Positions 53,444-64,000 of a DNA stretch of 64,000 nucleotides are shown here, piece after piece. A program made the translations under genes and the position numbers. The notes beneath the pieces were generated by a model. The model saw only the letters and a program-made list of their open reading frames with translations. It searched no databases and was not told the DNA's origin. Source of the DNA: Myxocyprinus asiaticus (lineage: Eukaryota > Chordata > Actinopteri > Cypriniformes > Catostomidae); the NCBI RefSeq assembly GCF_019703515.2, contig NC_059348.1, positions 26,008,656-26,072,655 of the forward strand, written 5' to 3'. Numbering within the stretch: position 1 is the stretch's first letter; each line of letters begins with the position of its first letter.

Positions 53444-54148
53444 ATGGTGAAGCAGCCTATGGACCACATCAAGAGACCAATGAATGCCTTCATGGTCTGG
53501 TCGCGAGGTCAGAGAAGACAGATAGCATTGGAGAATCCAAAAATGCACAACTCTGAGATCAGCAAGAGACTCGGTGCCGAGTGGAAGCTGCTCTCTGAGC
53601 CTGAGAAAAGACCATACATCGACGAGGCCAAAAGATTACGCGCCCAACATATGAGAGAGCATCCAGATTACAAATATCGACCAAGACGCAAACCCAAATG
53701 TTTTTTGAGGAAAGAAAGCCTATTCGCTTTGCCATATCTTGGAGACCAAGACTTTCGAGGGATCTCATCCGATGCCCTTTTGGTCCCTACAGAGAAACCA
53801 CGAGCTCTCCATTCAGTTGCGCACACTCAACATCCTTTCGTAGAACTGAGCCGGACTAATACCATTGCTTTTGGAAATGAAAAATTGCTTCCACACAATG
53901 CTTTAACGTCTGGATCGGTGTCTTTCGCTCCAGCTTTGGGATATCGCAGTGGACAGAGGCCCGTTGCGAGTGTGCCATGTCCCGGTCAGTATGCGCACAC
54001 TCACCTGTCAGGTACAAACCCCGGATACCTGGTGCCATGTAACTGTTCGCCATGGTCTTCTGCCAGCTTGACACCACCAGTTGCCTACATAGTTTTTCCA
54101 GGTACGGCCAAGACTGGAATAAACTCTGCAGCGCTGGTGAGTCCGTGA
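53444..54148 (+). CDS. SoxB2 transcription factor, Sox14-like, diverged
   Basis: A single-exon SRY-related HMG-box factor; SoxB2 proteins act as nuclear transcriptional repressors in neural development. The 234-residue product begins [12 protein letters not shown], aligning with the Sox14 start MSKPSDHIKRP; upstream in-frame ATGs at 53429 and 53438 are possible alternatives. The HMG box (about 7-85) has [18 protein letters not shown] and ends KYRPRRKPK. The middle is diverged ([17 protein letters not shown]), but the C-terminus keeps the Sox14 signature [30 protein letters not shown]. Human SOX14 is 240 residues. Within the HMG box QIALE replaces the usual KMAQE, unusual for such a conserved domain. 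It could be a lineage-specific or ancient SoxB2 duplicate; assignment to sox14 itself is unproven. A polyadenylation signal follows about 77 bp after the stop. Confidence 0.93.
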   Translation: MVKQPMDHIKRPMNAFMVWSRGQRRQIALENPKMHNSEISKRLGAEWKLLSEPEKRPYIDEAKRLRAQHMREHPDYKYRPRRKPKCFLRKESLFALPYLGDQDFRGISSDALLVPTEKPRALHSVAHTQHPFVELSRTNTIAFGNEKLLPHNALTSGSVSFAPALGYRSGQRPVASVPCPGQYAHTHLSGTNPGYLVPCNCSPWSSASLTPPVAYIVFPGTAKTGINSAALVSP

Positions 54149-54224
54149 ATAAGATTGGATTCCAACTAAGATTGGAGTCTTCTGTTTTTTCTTTCTCAGT
54201 TCGGCTTATTTCAAATGCAGCTTT

Positions 54225-54230
54225 AATAAA
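54225..54230 (+). terminator. polyadenylation signal of the Sox gene
   Basis: AATAAA 77 bp after the stop codon, giving a very short 3' untranslated region if used. Confidence 0.6.
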
Positions 54231-54521
54231 GCTTGTTAAAAGAAATGTGCAACACTTTTCTATGTGACTGACGTTATGAGAAAGTATAATCTTCTACAAT
54301 TCCATTTGAATGAAGTTCATGCTCAAAAACAGTGACATTTATGTGACTGTAAAATGATGATATTTGCTTTCCATTTTCGTTATTGGACTAAATAGGCTAT
54401 AGTGTATCTACATTTGTTGTCACATTTATTTAGTCTATTACTTATTGCTTAGAGCAAAAGATCAATTTTAACTCAGTCAAATGACAAAGATCAAAGTGTA
54501 CTGACATGTTATATTCAACTG

Positions 54522-54568
<47 letters not shown>
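54522..54568. repeat. (TA)n microsatellite
   Basis: Uninterrupted TA run of about 46 bp adjoining the Tc1 derivative. Confidence 0.95.
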
Positions 54569-54571
<3 letters not shown>

Positions 54572-54581
54572 CACATACATA

Positions 54582-55086
54582 GAGTACTGTGCAAAGTTTT
54601 AGGCACTTAAGATGTTTCACAAAAACATTTGTCTTAAGATGGTTATTTATATCTTCAGCTTTAGTGTCAATAGGAAACATACATTTTAGACTCCCAAACA
54701 TTACTTTTGCAAATAGAAAAGATTAGAATAGAAGAACAGGGAGCCCTGCAACAGATGTCATGGCCCCCACAGACCATCGAGTCAGTCTGGGATTAAATGA
54801 AGAGTCAGGAGCAACTGAGACATCCTAAATAGATAGAAGAACTGTGGTGAATTCTCCAAGAAGCTTAGTACATCCTATCTGCCAACAACCAAGAAAAACT
54901 GTGTCCAGGAGTACCTAAGAGAATTGGTGCTGTTTTAAAGGCAAAGGTGGTCACACCAAATATTGATTCAGCTTTTTTATGTTTACTGGTTAATTGATAA
55001 ATGAAAACTATTTATGGCATTATTTTTGAAGACATCCTCACTATGCAAAATCTTTCACAAGTGCCTAAAACTTTTGCACAGTACTG
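54582..55086. mobile_element. internally deleted Tc1-like element
   Basis: The ends AGTACTGTGCAAAGTTTTAGGCAC and GTGCCTAAAACTTTTGCACAGTACTG are inverted; TA follows the right end. The 505-bp body retains only scraps of transposase-region sequence. Confidence 0.85.
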
Positions 55087-55089
55087 TAT

Positions 55090-55505
55090 ATAAATGAAAA
55101 TACAATTAAAGACACTTTCAAAGACTTGTGTTGGCCAAAACCAACAAAAATACAAATGAAAACAAATCAACTGACATAGATGATAGATCATCAACTTGTA
55201 AGAGTGTACAGTATGTGTAGGATTTTTTTCTGCATGTACATCCCAAATAAAACCCCTCTAAACATCCTTTGATGTTGTTTATTTTTTGAGTGTACTTATT
55301 ATATTGGGTCAATACATAGTTATTCTGCACACATTTTAAGACACGTATTACAAAATAACTTCTTAGGTTTACTTTTTTTATTCTATTATTAGACATGAAA
55401 ATCCTCTAATTTTCTCTCTTATTTCAGAATGTGTTCCAGATATCTTGAGTCTTGAGCTGATGCAGTGTCCACTTCCAAAAGGGGAGAAAATGACCATACT
55501 ATCTA
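55090..55505. other. intergenic sequence
   Basis: AT-rich, no feature recognised. Confidence 0.4.
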
Positions 55506-55510
55506 AATTT

Positions 55511-56542
55511 TAGGGATGCATCGATCCGATACCTGGATCGGTATCGGCTCCGATACTGAAGCTTTTAAACGGATCGGGTATCGGTCCGACAAGCCCGATC
55601 CAAATCCGATACTGTGTGTTAGTCATGTTCGTTACTGTCAAGCTCAAAAAATGACATAAAAGAACCATAAAAACACAAAGTAGTTCATATGACTCGTGCA
55701 TTTTATTCAAAGCCACTTGAAGACGTGCGATAGCTCTGTGAATCACAAAAGGCTGTGTTTAATAAGTAAATATATAAAATGCACATGCAGCTCCAGTGCG
55801 TTATTGAACGGCTCTGCTCTGTTTACACACACACACGTGCACCTATTTTTAGCCTTCACACGGTGCACAATATTTGAGCGCTACTCACGAACAACATCTC
55901 AGATGCTCAAAAATTTGAATAAGAAGGGAATTAAACTACTGTGAACTTGCCTACAAACTCACACATACAGAACTCCCTGGAGAGTTCAGAATGTCAAAAA
56001 AGCGTGAGGGTTTAAAAGGTGCACGATTGTGATATATTATTATATATTACTATTATAATATTATCTTCATTTGTTTACAAATTATAATAATATTTAAGGT
56101 GAATGGGTTCCAAAAAATAACTGTGTGAATGAAAAGTGAGCTGATATCTTACAACTAAATTTTATAACTTTAATAAATAAATAACATAAATAAATAAATA
56201 AAATAAAAAAAAAAATAAAAAAAACCACACACCACACAGCTTCTTTTCTACTGATGACATACTGGAATTACTGTTAATTTTGCTGCTACATTATCCAGTA
56301 GACTAGTTAATAAAGTGTTTCTTAATAAGCTATACATTTATATTGAAATAATGTGTAGTTAGAGGTTTGTGTTTCTTAACATATTAAAGAGTACTCCCAA
56401 TTAGTTCCACACAATAATGTAAAGATATTCTAAACTGATTATGCAAAAAAAAAAAAAAAAAAAAAAAACACTGATACCGGCCAATACTGAGATTTCCGAT
56501 ATTGGAATCAGAAGAGAAAGTGGAAAAGTCGGTGCATCCCTA
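55511..56542. mobile_element. hAT element without transposase, short copy
   Basis: The ends TAGGGATGCATCGATCC and GGTGCATCCCTA match the element at 14797-16912. The flanking 8-mers CTAAATTT and TTAAATGT agree at six positions. It lacks the solo LTR and the Harbinger-like insertion and so shows the pre-insertion state. An A run occupies about 56446-56468. Confidence 0.88.
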
Positions 56543-56841
56543 TTAAATGTGGTAGATACAGTTCATGAAAGTTTAGGTGAAGTTTACATTTGGATACAGA
56601 AATATTTGAAACATGTAATGTTGATGCTGTTGTGTGTGGCTCTTTGTAGAGCATTTTTACATCAACCTCTGCAGCAAAAGCATTTTTGTCAGGAGTGCCT
56701 CCACATAATACAAATATACTTGCAATATCCAACAGTATCCATACTACAAATTTCATGAAAATTGGAAACCCAGCCCATACGTTTGCAATAGGTTTTCGAA
56801 AATGTTCACTGATAGGGTTAAGTATATGTGCATTAGATTTA
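56543..56841. other. intergenic sequence
   Basis: Short open frames on both strands with no recognisable domain; may be decayed mobile DNA. Confidence 0.35.
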
Positions 56842-58424
56842 CAGGTGCATCTCAATAAATTAGAATGTCGTGGAAAAGTTCATTTATTTCAATAATTCAA
56901 CTCAAATTGTGAAACTCGTGTATTAAATAAATTCAGTGCACACAGACTGAAGTAGTTTAAGTCTTTGGTTCTTTTAATTGTGGTGATTTTGGCTCACATT
57001 TAACAAAAACCCACCAATTCACTATCTCAAAAAATTAGAATACATCATAAGACCAATAAAAAAAAAAAACATTTTTAGTGAATTGTTGGCCTTCTAGAAA
57101 GTATGTTCATTTACTGTTTATGTACTCAATACTTGGTAGGGGCTCCTTTTGCTTTAATTACTGCCTCAATTTGGCGTGGCATGGAAGTGATCAGTTTGTG
57201 GCACTGCTGAGGTGGTATGGAAGCCCAGGTTTCTTTGACAGTGGCCTTCAGCTCATCTGCATGTTTTGGTCTCTTGTTTCTCATTTTCCTCTTGACAATA
57301 CCCCATAGATTTTCTATGGGGTTCAGGTCTGGTGAGTTTGCTGGCCAGTCAAGCACACCAACACCATGGTCATTTAACCAACTTTTGGTGCTTTTGGCAG
57401 TGTGGGCAGGTGCCAAATCCTGCTGGAAAATGAAATCAGCATCTTTAAAAAGCTGGTCAGCAGAAGGAAGCATGAAGTGCTCCAAAATTTCTTGGTAAAC
57501 GGGTGCAGTGACTTTGGTTTTCAAAAAACACAATGGACCAACACCAGCAGATGACATTGCACCCCAAATCATCACAGACTGTGGAAACTTAACACTGGAC
57601 TTCAAGCAACTTGGGCTATGAGCTTCTCCACCCTTCCTCCAGACTCTAGGACCTTGGTTTCCAAATGAAATACAAAACTTGCTCTCATCTGAAAAGAGGA
57701 CTTTGGACCACTGGGCAACAGTCCAGTTCTTCTCTTTAGCCCAGGTAAGACGCCTCTGACGTTGTCTGTGGTTCAGGAGTGGCTTAACAAGAGGAATACA
57801 ACAACTGTAGCCAAATTCCTTGACACATCTGTGTGTGGTGGCTCTTGATGCCTTGACCCCAGCCTCAGTCCATTCCTTGTGAAGTTCACCCAAATTCTTG
57901 AATCGATTTTGCTTGACAATCCTCATAAGGCTGCGGTTCTCTCGGTTGGTTGTGCATCTTTTTCGTCCACACTTTTTCCTTCCACTCAACTTTGTTAACA
58001 TGCTTGGATACAGCACTCTGTGAACAGCCAGCTTCTTTGGCAATGAATGTTTGTGGCTTACCCTCCTTGTGAAGGGTGTCAATGATTGTCTTCTGGACAA
58101 CTGTCAGATCAGCAGTCTTCCCCATGATTGTGTAGCCTAGTGAACCAAACTGAGAGACCATTTTGAAGGCTCAGGAAACCTTTGCAGGTGTTTTGAGTTG
58201 ATTAGCTGATTGGCATGTCACCATATTCTAATTTTTTGAGATAGTGAATTGGTGGGTTTTTGTTAAATGTGAGCCAAAATCACCACAATTAAAAGAACCC
58301 AAGACTTAAACTACTTCAGTCTGTGTGCATTGAATTTATTTAATACACGAGTTTCACAATTTGAGTTGAATTACTGAAATAAATGAACTTTTCCACAACA
58401 TTCTAATTTATTGAGATGCACCTG
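56842..58424 (-). mobile_element. Tc1-like element, second copy, frameshifted transposase
   Basis: The ends and about 200-bp inverted repeats are the same as at 48686-50244, with TA on both sides. Confidence 0.95.
57126..58161 (-). pseudogene. Tc1/mariner DD34E transposase with one frameshift
   Basis: The catalytic domain is complete (LFSDESKF, FKDADFIFQQD, DLNPIENLWG). Relative to the 49-kb copy, 4 bp are missing near 57988, shifting the frame after SKHVNK; the N-terminus (57886-58161) and the rest (57126-58100) lie in different frames. Unlike the other copy it has no in-frame deletions at MGKTADLTVVQ, SLMRIVKQ and FKDADF. Confidence 0.9.
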
Positions 58425-58680
58425 TATAAGCATATATACTTTCACTTGATATAGTGCAATGTAGTTTCAGTCGGATGTCTTGCCTGAATATATTTGGGAT
58501 CACCCTATACATTATACCATTCTATATAAGAAGTGAAATCTTGCACAAAAGTAAAAACAGAAAAAAAATAAAATAAAGTCAATGAAAAGAATAGAAAATT
58601 TCTCTACTGCCCATGCAGCCCTAGCGAGGTTGATGCATTAAGGAATAACATGCTACACTAGTTTCTCCTTGAGATATTAA

Positions 58681-59343
58681 AAGGGATAGTGAATTTTTAT
58701 TTTTGGGTGAACTCATTTACTCACCCTCATGCCATCCAAGATGTGTATGACTTTTTTCTGCTGAACGCAAAGGTTTTTTTTAGAAGAATATTATAGCTCC
58801 TCACAATGCAAGTGAATGGTGACCAAAATTTTGAAGCTCCAAAAGCACATAAGGTAATCCATAAGACTCCAGTGGTTAAATCTATTCAGAATCTTCAGAA
58901 GTGATATGATAGATGTGGGTGAGAAACAGATCAATATTTAAGTCCCTTTTTTACTATAAATATCTACTTTCCCATTTTTCCTTTTGTTTTTGGAGATTGC
59001 ATTCTTCGTGCACTTCGCCACCTACTGGGCAGGGAGGAGAATTTAAATTTAAAGAGGACTTTAATATTGATCTGCTTCTCACCCACACTTATCATAGTGC
59101 TTCTATCGCTGGAGATAAGACTCCAGTAGTTAAATCCATATCTTCAGAAGCGATATTACTTTTGTGATGACTTCGTTGCTCCCTTTATGTGCTTTTGGGA
59201 GCTTCAAAATGTTGATACCCATTCACTTACATTGTATGGCCCTACAGTTAAAATTCTTGTTTAACAGAATAAAGAAATTCATTAGGGTTATGAACATGAA
59301 AGTGAGTAAATGAAAGATCTTCAGTTTTGGGTGAACTACTCCA
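58681..59343. mobile_element. foldback element F1
   Basis: The left end AAGGGATAGTGAATTTT follows TTAA; the right end GGGTGAACTACTCC. Both arms are present but diverged. Confidence 0.78.
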
Positions 59344-59355
59344 AGCTGTATTTAA

Positions 59356-59597
59356 AGGGACAGTTCACCTAAATAAAACACACTTACTCACCCTCATGTT
59401 GTTCATAACCTTATGAATTTCTTTTGTGAAACACAAAAGGAGATGTTAGGCAGAATGACAGTCTTGGTCACCATTCACCTTCAATGTGTGAAAAAAAAAA
59501 AAATGAGATGACAGTTAAATGACTGCAGATGTCATTCTGCCTAACTACTTTTGTGTTCCACCTAAGAAAGAAGGTCACATGGGTTTGGAATAATATT
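59356..59597. mobile_element. foldback element F2, right end truncated
   Basis: The left end AGGGACAGTTCACC follows TTAA. The arms AGATGTTAGGCAGAATGACA and TGTCATTCTGCCTAACTAC are inverted around an A-rich loop. Confidence 0.7.
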
Positions 59598-60090
59598 AAG
59601 TATGCCAGAAGTAACAAGTTACAAATACTCACGTTACTGTAAAGTTGTTTTTCCTAGGAATTGTACTTCAAGTAGTTCACAAATTTTATACTTCTACTTG
59701 AATATATTTTAAGTGCTCTAATTGTACTTTTACTGTGCTACTTTCCTTCCATCTGTGTTCACTACTTTCCTGTTGTAATGTATGAAAAGATGAGAGTGGA
59801 GAACCTATTCGCAGCATTTAATAGAAACTCAAAAAACCCAAGAAACTGGTACACAACAAACACTACAGCCTACAAAAGATAAGAACTAACAAAGAGACAG
59901 GTAACATGAGAGCATTATATACACAAGACTTAACAAGGTTAACAAGATTAATTAACAAGACACACCTGGGAGCAATAAATGGGAGCACAGAGAACAAAGA
60001 CATAACAAAACCTAAAATCCAAACTTCAAATTAAAAGTCTTAAACCTTCTAGCGACCTCTAGTGGCCGCTAGGGAAAATGTCCCATAAAT

Positions 60091-60691
60091 ATTACACTTG
60101 TCCTGATTTTATTTTTATCCATCAACGTGATTGGCTAGGGAGGGTCTCCTTACTCCTTTCAAATCAAATCACACACTCCTAAAAGAACTTGAAGGGCAGC
60201 TGTATATCAGGCGCCAAGTTAACTGCTATTAATCATGGATGTGGAGAATGCCTCAAGCGCAGTTCAACACCCGAGCGGCCGCTTATATAGACCTATGTGC
60301 GCCTAAAGGGGCGGGGCTCAGACACCATTGCCAATCAGAGGATTGGTGTGATTGTATAGGAGTTCAACAAGGTCTCAGTCACCATTTCTTCAGAATATTC
60401 TGACAGAGGGACAAGAGTGAGTCACTCGATTATGAAACTCACCTGACATAATCAAGCAATTGGCCTTTTTCACAGTGAAAAGCCCTGTCAGGTGTGGCCG
60501 TGGATGTTCAAGTGTTGAATTGCGCTTGAGGCATTCTTCACATCAATGATTAATAGCAGTTAACTTGGCGCCTGATCTACAGCTGCCCTTCAAGTTCTTT
60601 TAGGAGTGTGTGATTTGATTTGAAAGGAGTCACAAGACCCTTCCTAGCCAATCACATTGATGGATAAAAATTAAATCAGGACAGGTGTAAT
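60091..60691. repeat. 600-bp foldback with 180-bp arms and GC-rich loop
   Basis: Arm 60091-60270 starts ATTACACTTGTCCTGATTT and is matched in reverse by 60512-60691, ending AAATCAGGACAGGTGTAAT. The loop has a GGGGCGGGGC box, CCAATC and ATTGG motifs and a TTATATAG stretch. No coding capacity. No convincing target duplication. Confidence 0.85.
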
Positions 60692-61380
60692 ATATATTGT
60701 AGGTTCAGCTAAAATAATTTTCATTTGCTTTTGGTTATTTTCTATAATCTGATTATTTTTTATTTTTAATACCCAGAGCTGCTGAGTCCAGCGTAAGCCG
60801 TGCGGCAAAAATAGGCTCAATGCCGAAACTATCCGCTCACTGCCCCGTCTGGGACGCGTCACCTCGCTACTCAGGCTTGCAGTGTATACGGTGTCATCTG
60901 TTAATATGGGCGCCGAAACAAAAACGCAGTGGATGTGTGAACCTGGCGTAATGCGGGTACGTGCCTAAATGTTCGAATACACTTTATAATTCCGTCAGTG
61001 CCTGTCTTGGTGAGGCATTAATGTAAACCCAGTCGGTTATGTCTAAAGTGAATGTAAACAGTGGGACAAAAATTGTTTTTGTATCAAAATGTCAGACTTG
61101 AAGTGTACATGTAACTGAACAGACCACTGTCTAGTATGTCATAAAAAGGCTATTACTCAAACAACAATATCAAGAAAACTGCTTACTACTTTTGGCTAAA
61201 TAGCTTGAGTAGCTTTAAAAGTGTTAATGTAATATAATAGAACAGTGACATTTATAATAACAATATTTTTTAATAATATTGTTAGGTTTTTTAAATAATA
61301 CCAACCCCTGATGTAGAGAGTGTGTTAATTTGTATACTTACAAGGAAAGTAGAGATGATCAAATAATGTATAATTATGCT
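60692..61380. other. intergenic sequence
   Basis: No gene or bounded element recognised. A CpG-bearing stretch near 60790-60960 is present. Confidence 0.4.
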
Positions 61381-62290
61381 GTACAGGGAGTGCAGGGAAA
61401 ATGGATGGAGGACTTCCACCTACCCTGTGGAATTTGGGTGCTGATGATTTATGGGAACATCAATGCAGCACATTTTTAGAGACACTGGCATCATAGGAGC
61501 AGCTTCAAAAAAGTATTTGAGGAATTGGCAGATGAAGCTGAGAAAGGGAGTTTCTGGCTATGGTTAAGAAGGAAGGACAAAACTGGGGGTTCAGGAGTAG
61601 GAAACTGAGGAATAGGGAACCTGGGTGACATGTGGTGAGGGCTCGTGCTGAGGTAGTATGCCATACAGAACTGGTGGCACTGAGTTACCGAGAGATACGG
61701 TGCCAGTGCCAGTAGGGCACTGAGTACGCATCTCGGTGCCAGTTGGCCAACAGGCTGGCGCGAATGGTTGTGTCAATGTTTTATGACATATAGAACCCTG
61801 GTTGCAAGTAATTGGTGAAGGAAGGATGTCTGGATGGGAAGGCGTTAGAGGGGATCCAGTGTCCAGCTGCGGGGGTGGCAGGGAGACGTCCCTGACCACT
61901 GCCCCACCACCAGGAGATGTTCCAGGATTAATAGGGCAAAACATTGAAGATAGGTGGCTCCCGGCTGATGACCCTGCAGCTTGGCTGAACGCACTGGTGG
62001 AGGTGCGGCAGGCAATAATGCCAGACAGGTTATTACAGCTACCTGTGCATCTGTTTATGCTCAGCCTTTATCAAGTTTCTTCTAATGCCAGATAGAAAAG
62101 TATCTAACTTTGTAGTAGAGCAATACTTCAGGCAGAATATTCCACCAGTCACAAATACACTTCAGAAAATTGCACATCAAGCATTAGAATGAGAACACAA
62201 CTATTTCTGGGCTTAAAAGATACAAGAACTAAATCAATGCGGAACATTGTATCTCAAAAGGAGTGCAATGTGGCCCCCCATGTGCAATTT
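61381..62290. other. unassigned sequence with short open frames
   Basis: Less AT-rich than its surroundings, with a 97-codon plus-strand frame (61802-62095; contains DDPAAWLNALVEVRQAIMPD) and a 117-codon minus-strand frame (61591-61944). A helical-looking LNALVEVRQAI segment is the only suggestive part. It could be a decayed transposon or retrocopy coding region; I do not recognise a family. Confidence 0.3.
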
Positions 62291-62292
62291 AA

Positions 62293-62997
62293 AGGAATAG
62301 TTCAACCAAATATGAAAATTCACTCATCATTTACTCACCCTCATGCCATCTCAGATGTGTATGACTTACTTTCTTCAGCAGAACACAAATTAAGATTTTT
62401 AGAAGAATATTTCTGCTCTGTAGGTACAAAATGGGTGCCAAAATGTTGATGCTCCAAAAAGCACAGAAAGGCAGCATAAAAGTACTCCATATGACTCCAG
62501 TGGTTAAATCCATGACTTCAGAAGTGATATGATAGGTGTGGGTGAGAAACAGCTCATTTTCAAGTCCATTTTTGCTAGAAATTAATCTCCATGCCCAGTA
62601 GATGGCGATAAACATGAAGAATGTGAATCGCCAAAAACACAAGAAGAATGTGAAAGTTATAGTGGAGACTGACTGAGCAGGGAGGAGAATTTATAGTAAA
62701 AATTGACTTAAATATTGATCTGTTTCTCAACCACACCTATCATATATTTTCTGAAGACATGGATATAACCACTGGAGTCACATGGATTAGGCTACTTTTA
62801 TGCTCACTTATGTGATTTTTGGAGCTTCAAAATGTTGTCACCCATTCACTTACATTGTATGGACCAAAAGAGCTGAGATATTCTTCTAGAAATCTTAATT
62901 TGTGTTCTGCTGAAGAAAGAAAGTCATACACACCTGGGATGGCGTATAAGGGTGAGTAAATAATTAAAGAATTTTCATTTTTGGGTGAATTATTCCT
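62293..62997. mobile_element. foldback element F1, full length
   Basis: The ends AGGAATAGTTCAACC and GGGTGAATTATTCCT are flanked by TTAA on the left and TTAC on the right. It has two long inverted arms. Confidence 0.83.
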
Positions 62998-63626
62998 TTA
63001 CAGCCTGATGTGGCCCCTGTACCAAACAACTTCTTCCACCCCTGCTCTACCTCCCCTATTGTGCGGGACATGACATGCCACGTGACCCTGCTTTTTTAGT
63101 GGTTGTTTTATGCGGAACAATAACACACTCTGTCGGCATCAGGGCATTTTTAGACCCAACACATAAGTTGATTTTCATGTAGCTGTTTCATACATTACTA
63201 TTTTAAATGAAGATCAGTGTACAGAAAATAACTTTTCATCTTTTCATTTCTGTCATCATGTTGCTCTTTTATTTTTTTGGAATCAGATTCATGTAGTGTT
63301 TATCATAGATAAGTGATGTTTTTTGAAAGTTGGCAGGTCAAAAATACCTATAAAATACCTATATTTTTTATTCTTTCTGGCAAACAGCCATAAAAGGGAA
63401 GGCAAATTACAGTATCTGGGTGCTACATTTTTAAATTGCAGCATAGTGTTTATTATAAGGGGTTATCACATTCACAACCCAATACTCAATACTCACTACT
63501 CACTACTCATGAGTACTTTTAAATGAGCTACTCTTTTAGTCTTACTTGAGTAGTTTTTTAGAACAGGGAAGTAACAGTACTTTTACTTGAGTATGAGTTT
63601 TCAGTACTCTTTGCACCCCTAACTGT

Positions 63627-63657
<31 letters not shown>

Positions 63658-64000
63658 TATCAGGGATCCCGTATAGAAAGATATATTAAAGTTGAATACT
63701 ATTTTTACCTGAAATGTGCAAGAAATATATTTAGTGATAAATGAACACAGAATTCATGGAAGATCCTTTAAAGATTATGACTTACATGTTTGGACAACCA
63801 CAATCTGAACAGAAATGTTGTGTTTATATAATGAATGTGTCTATTTCCTGGCTTGTTACATTATTATGAGTCTGTCTCCCCTATATATCAGAAGCATATG
63901 TATCCTCTATGAAAAGTTTGGACACATCAGTTTCAGCAGAAGCTATATTGTTAGCATGCTATCTCTTAGATGATCAGACTATTCTAGAGATCACACCTTA
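62998..64000. other. right edge, intergenic
   Basis: No gene recognised. It contains ACTCACTACTCACTACTC simple sequence near 63490, a stretch rich in AGTACTTTTACTTGAGTA (63540-63610) that looks like the end of an unidentified repeat, and a (TA)n run at about 63634-63655. Confidence 0.4.

Noticed and set aside
54131..54148. GTGAGT near the end of the Sox frame as a splice donor
   Set aside because: Sox14-type genes are intronless, the frame ends in TGA 9 bp later and the C-terminal motif is already complete.

Overview
The window looks like a piece of a teleost nuclear genome, most likely a cypriniform (carp or minnow relative). The genes have spliced exons with GT-AG introns. The DNA is AT-rich and crowded with fish-type Tc1, hAT, PIF-Harbinger and TTAA-flanked foldback elements, tRNA- and 5S-derived SINEs, L1-like and DIRS-like retroelement fragments and TA microsatellites. 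I cannot name the species.

Four host genes can be supported. (1) The 5' part of bok (minus, about 3.78-4.43 kb) runs off the left edge. (2) A complete stk25 (plus, 7.79-24.81 kb, 11 coding exons, 422 residues when spliced) encodes a GCKIII kinase. (3) A complete septin2 (minus, 30.06-40.19 kb, 11 coding exons, 360 residues, plus a likely untranslated first exon near 42.6 kb) encodes a filament-forming GTPase. (4) A single-exon SoxB2 gene closest to Sox14 (plus, 53.44-54.15 kb) is strongly diverged outside the HMG box. The order and strands bok(-) stk25(+) septin2(-) mirror the human 2q37.3 block SEPT2(+) FARP2(+) STK25(-) BOK(+), except that no farp2 exon is visible between stk25 and septin2.

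Layout: 0.15-2.07 kb is a Sleeping Beauty-type Tc1 element carrying a copy of the bok 5' flank. 3.0-4.9 kb holds bok exons and their flank. 5-7.4 kb is intergenic and leads to the stk25 promoter. stk25 intron 2 contains a Tc1 element, within it a second Tc1 element, and within that a SINE. stk25 intron 6 contains a Tc1-type element split by a hAT element that itself holds a solo LTR and a Harbinger-like element. 25-30 kb is intergenic with a second near-complete Sleeping Beauty-type element. 30-42.7 kb is septin2 with several intronic elements. 43-50.4 kb is a retroelement-rich block (GC minisatellite, DIRS fragment, L1 fragment, Tc1, SINE). 50.4-54.3 kb is mostly repeat-free DNA leading into the Sox gene. 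54.5-64 kb is again repeat-rich and has no gene I can identify.

The host genes do not form a pathway; they are neighbours by conserved synteny. The most notable observations are the capture of the bok 5' flank by a Tc1 element, the altered BH3 region of bok, the diverged Sox14-like gene flanked by two same-orientation Tc1 copies, and the datable nested insertions.
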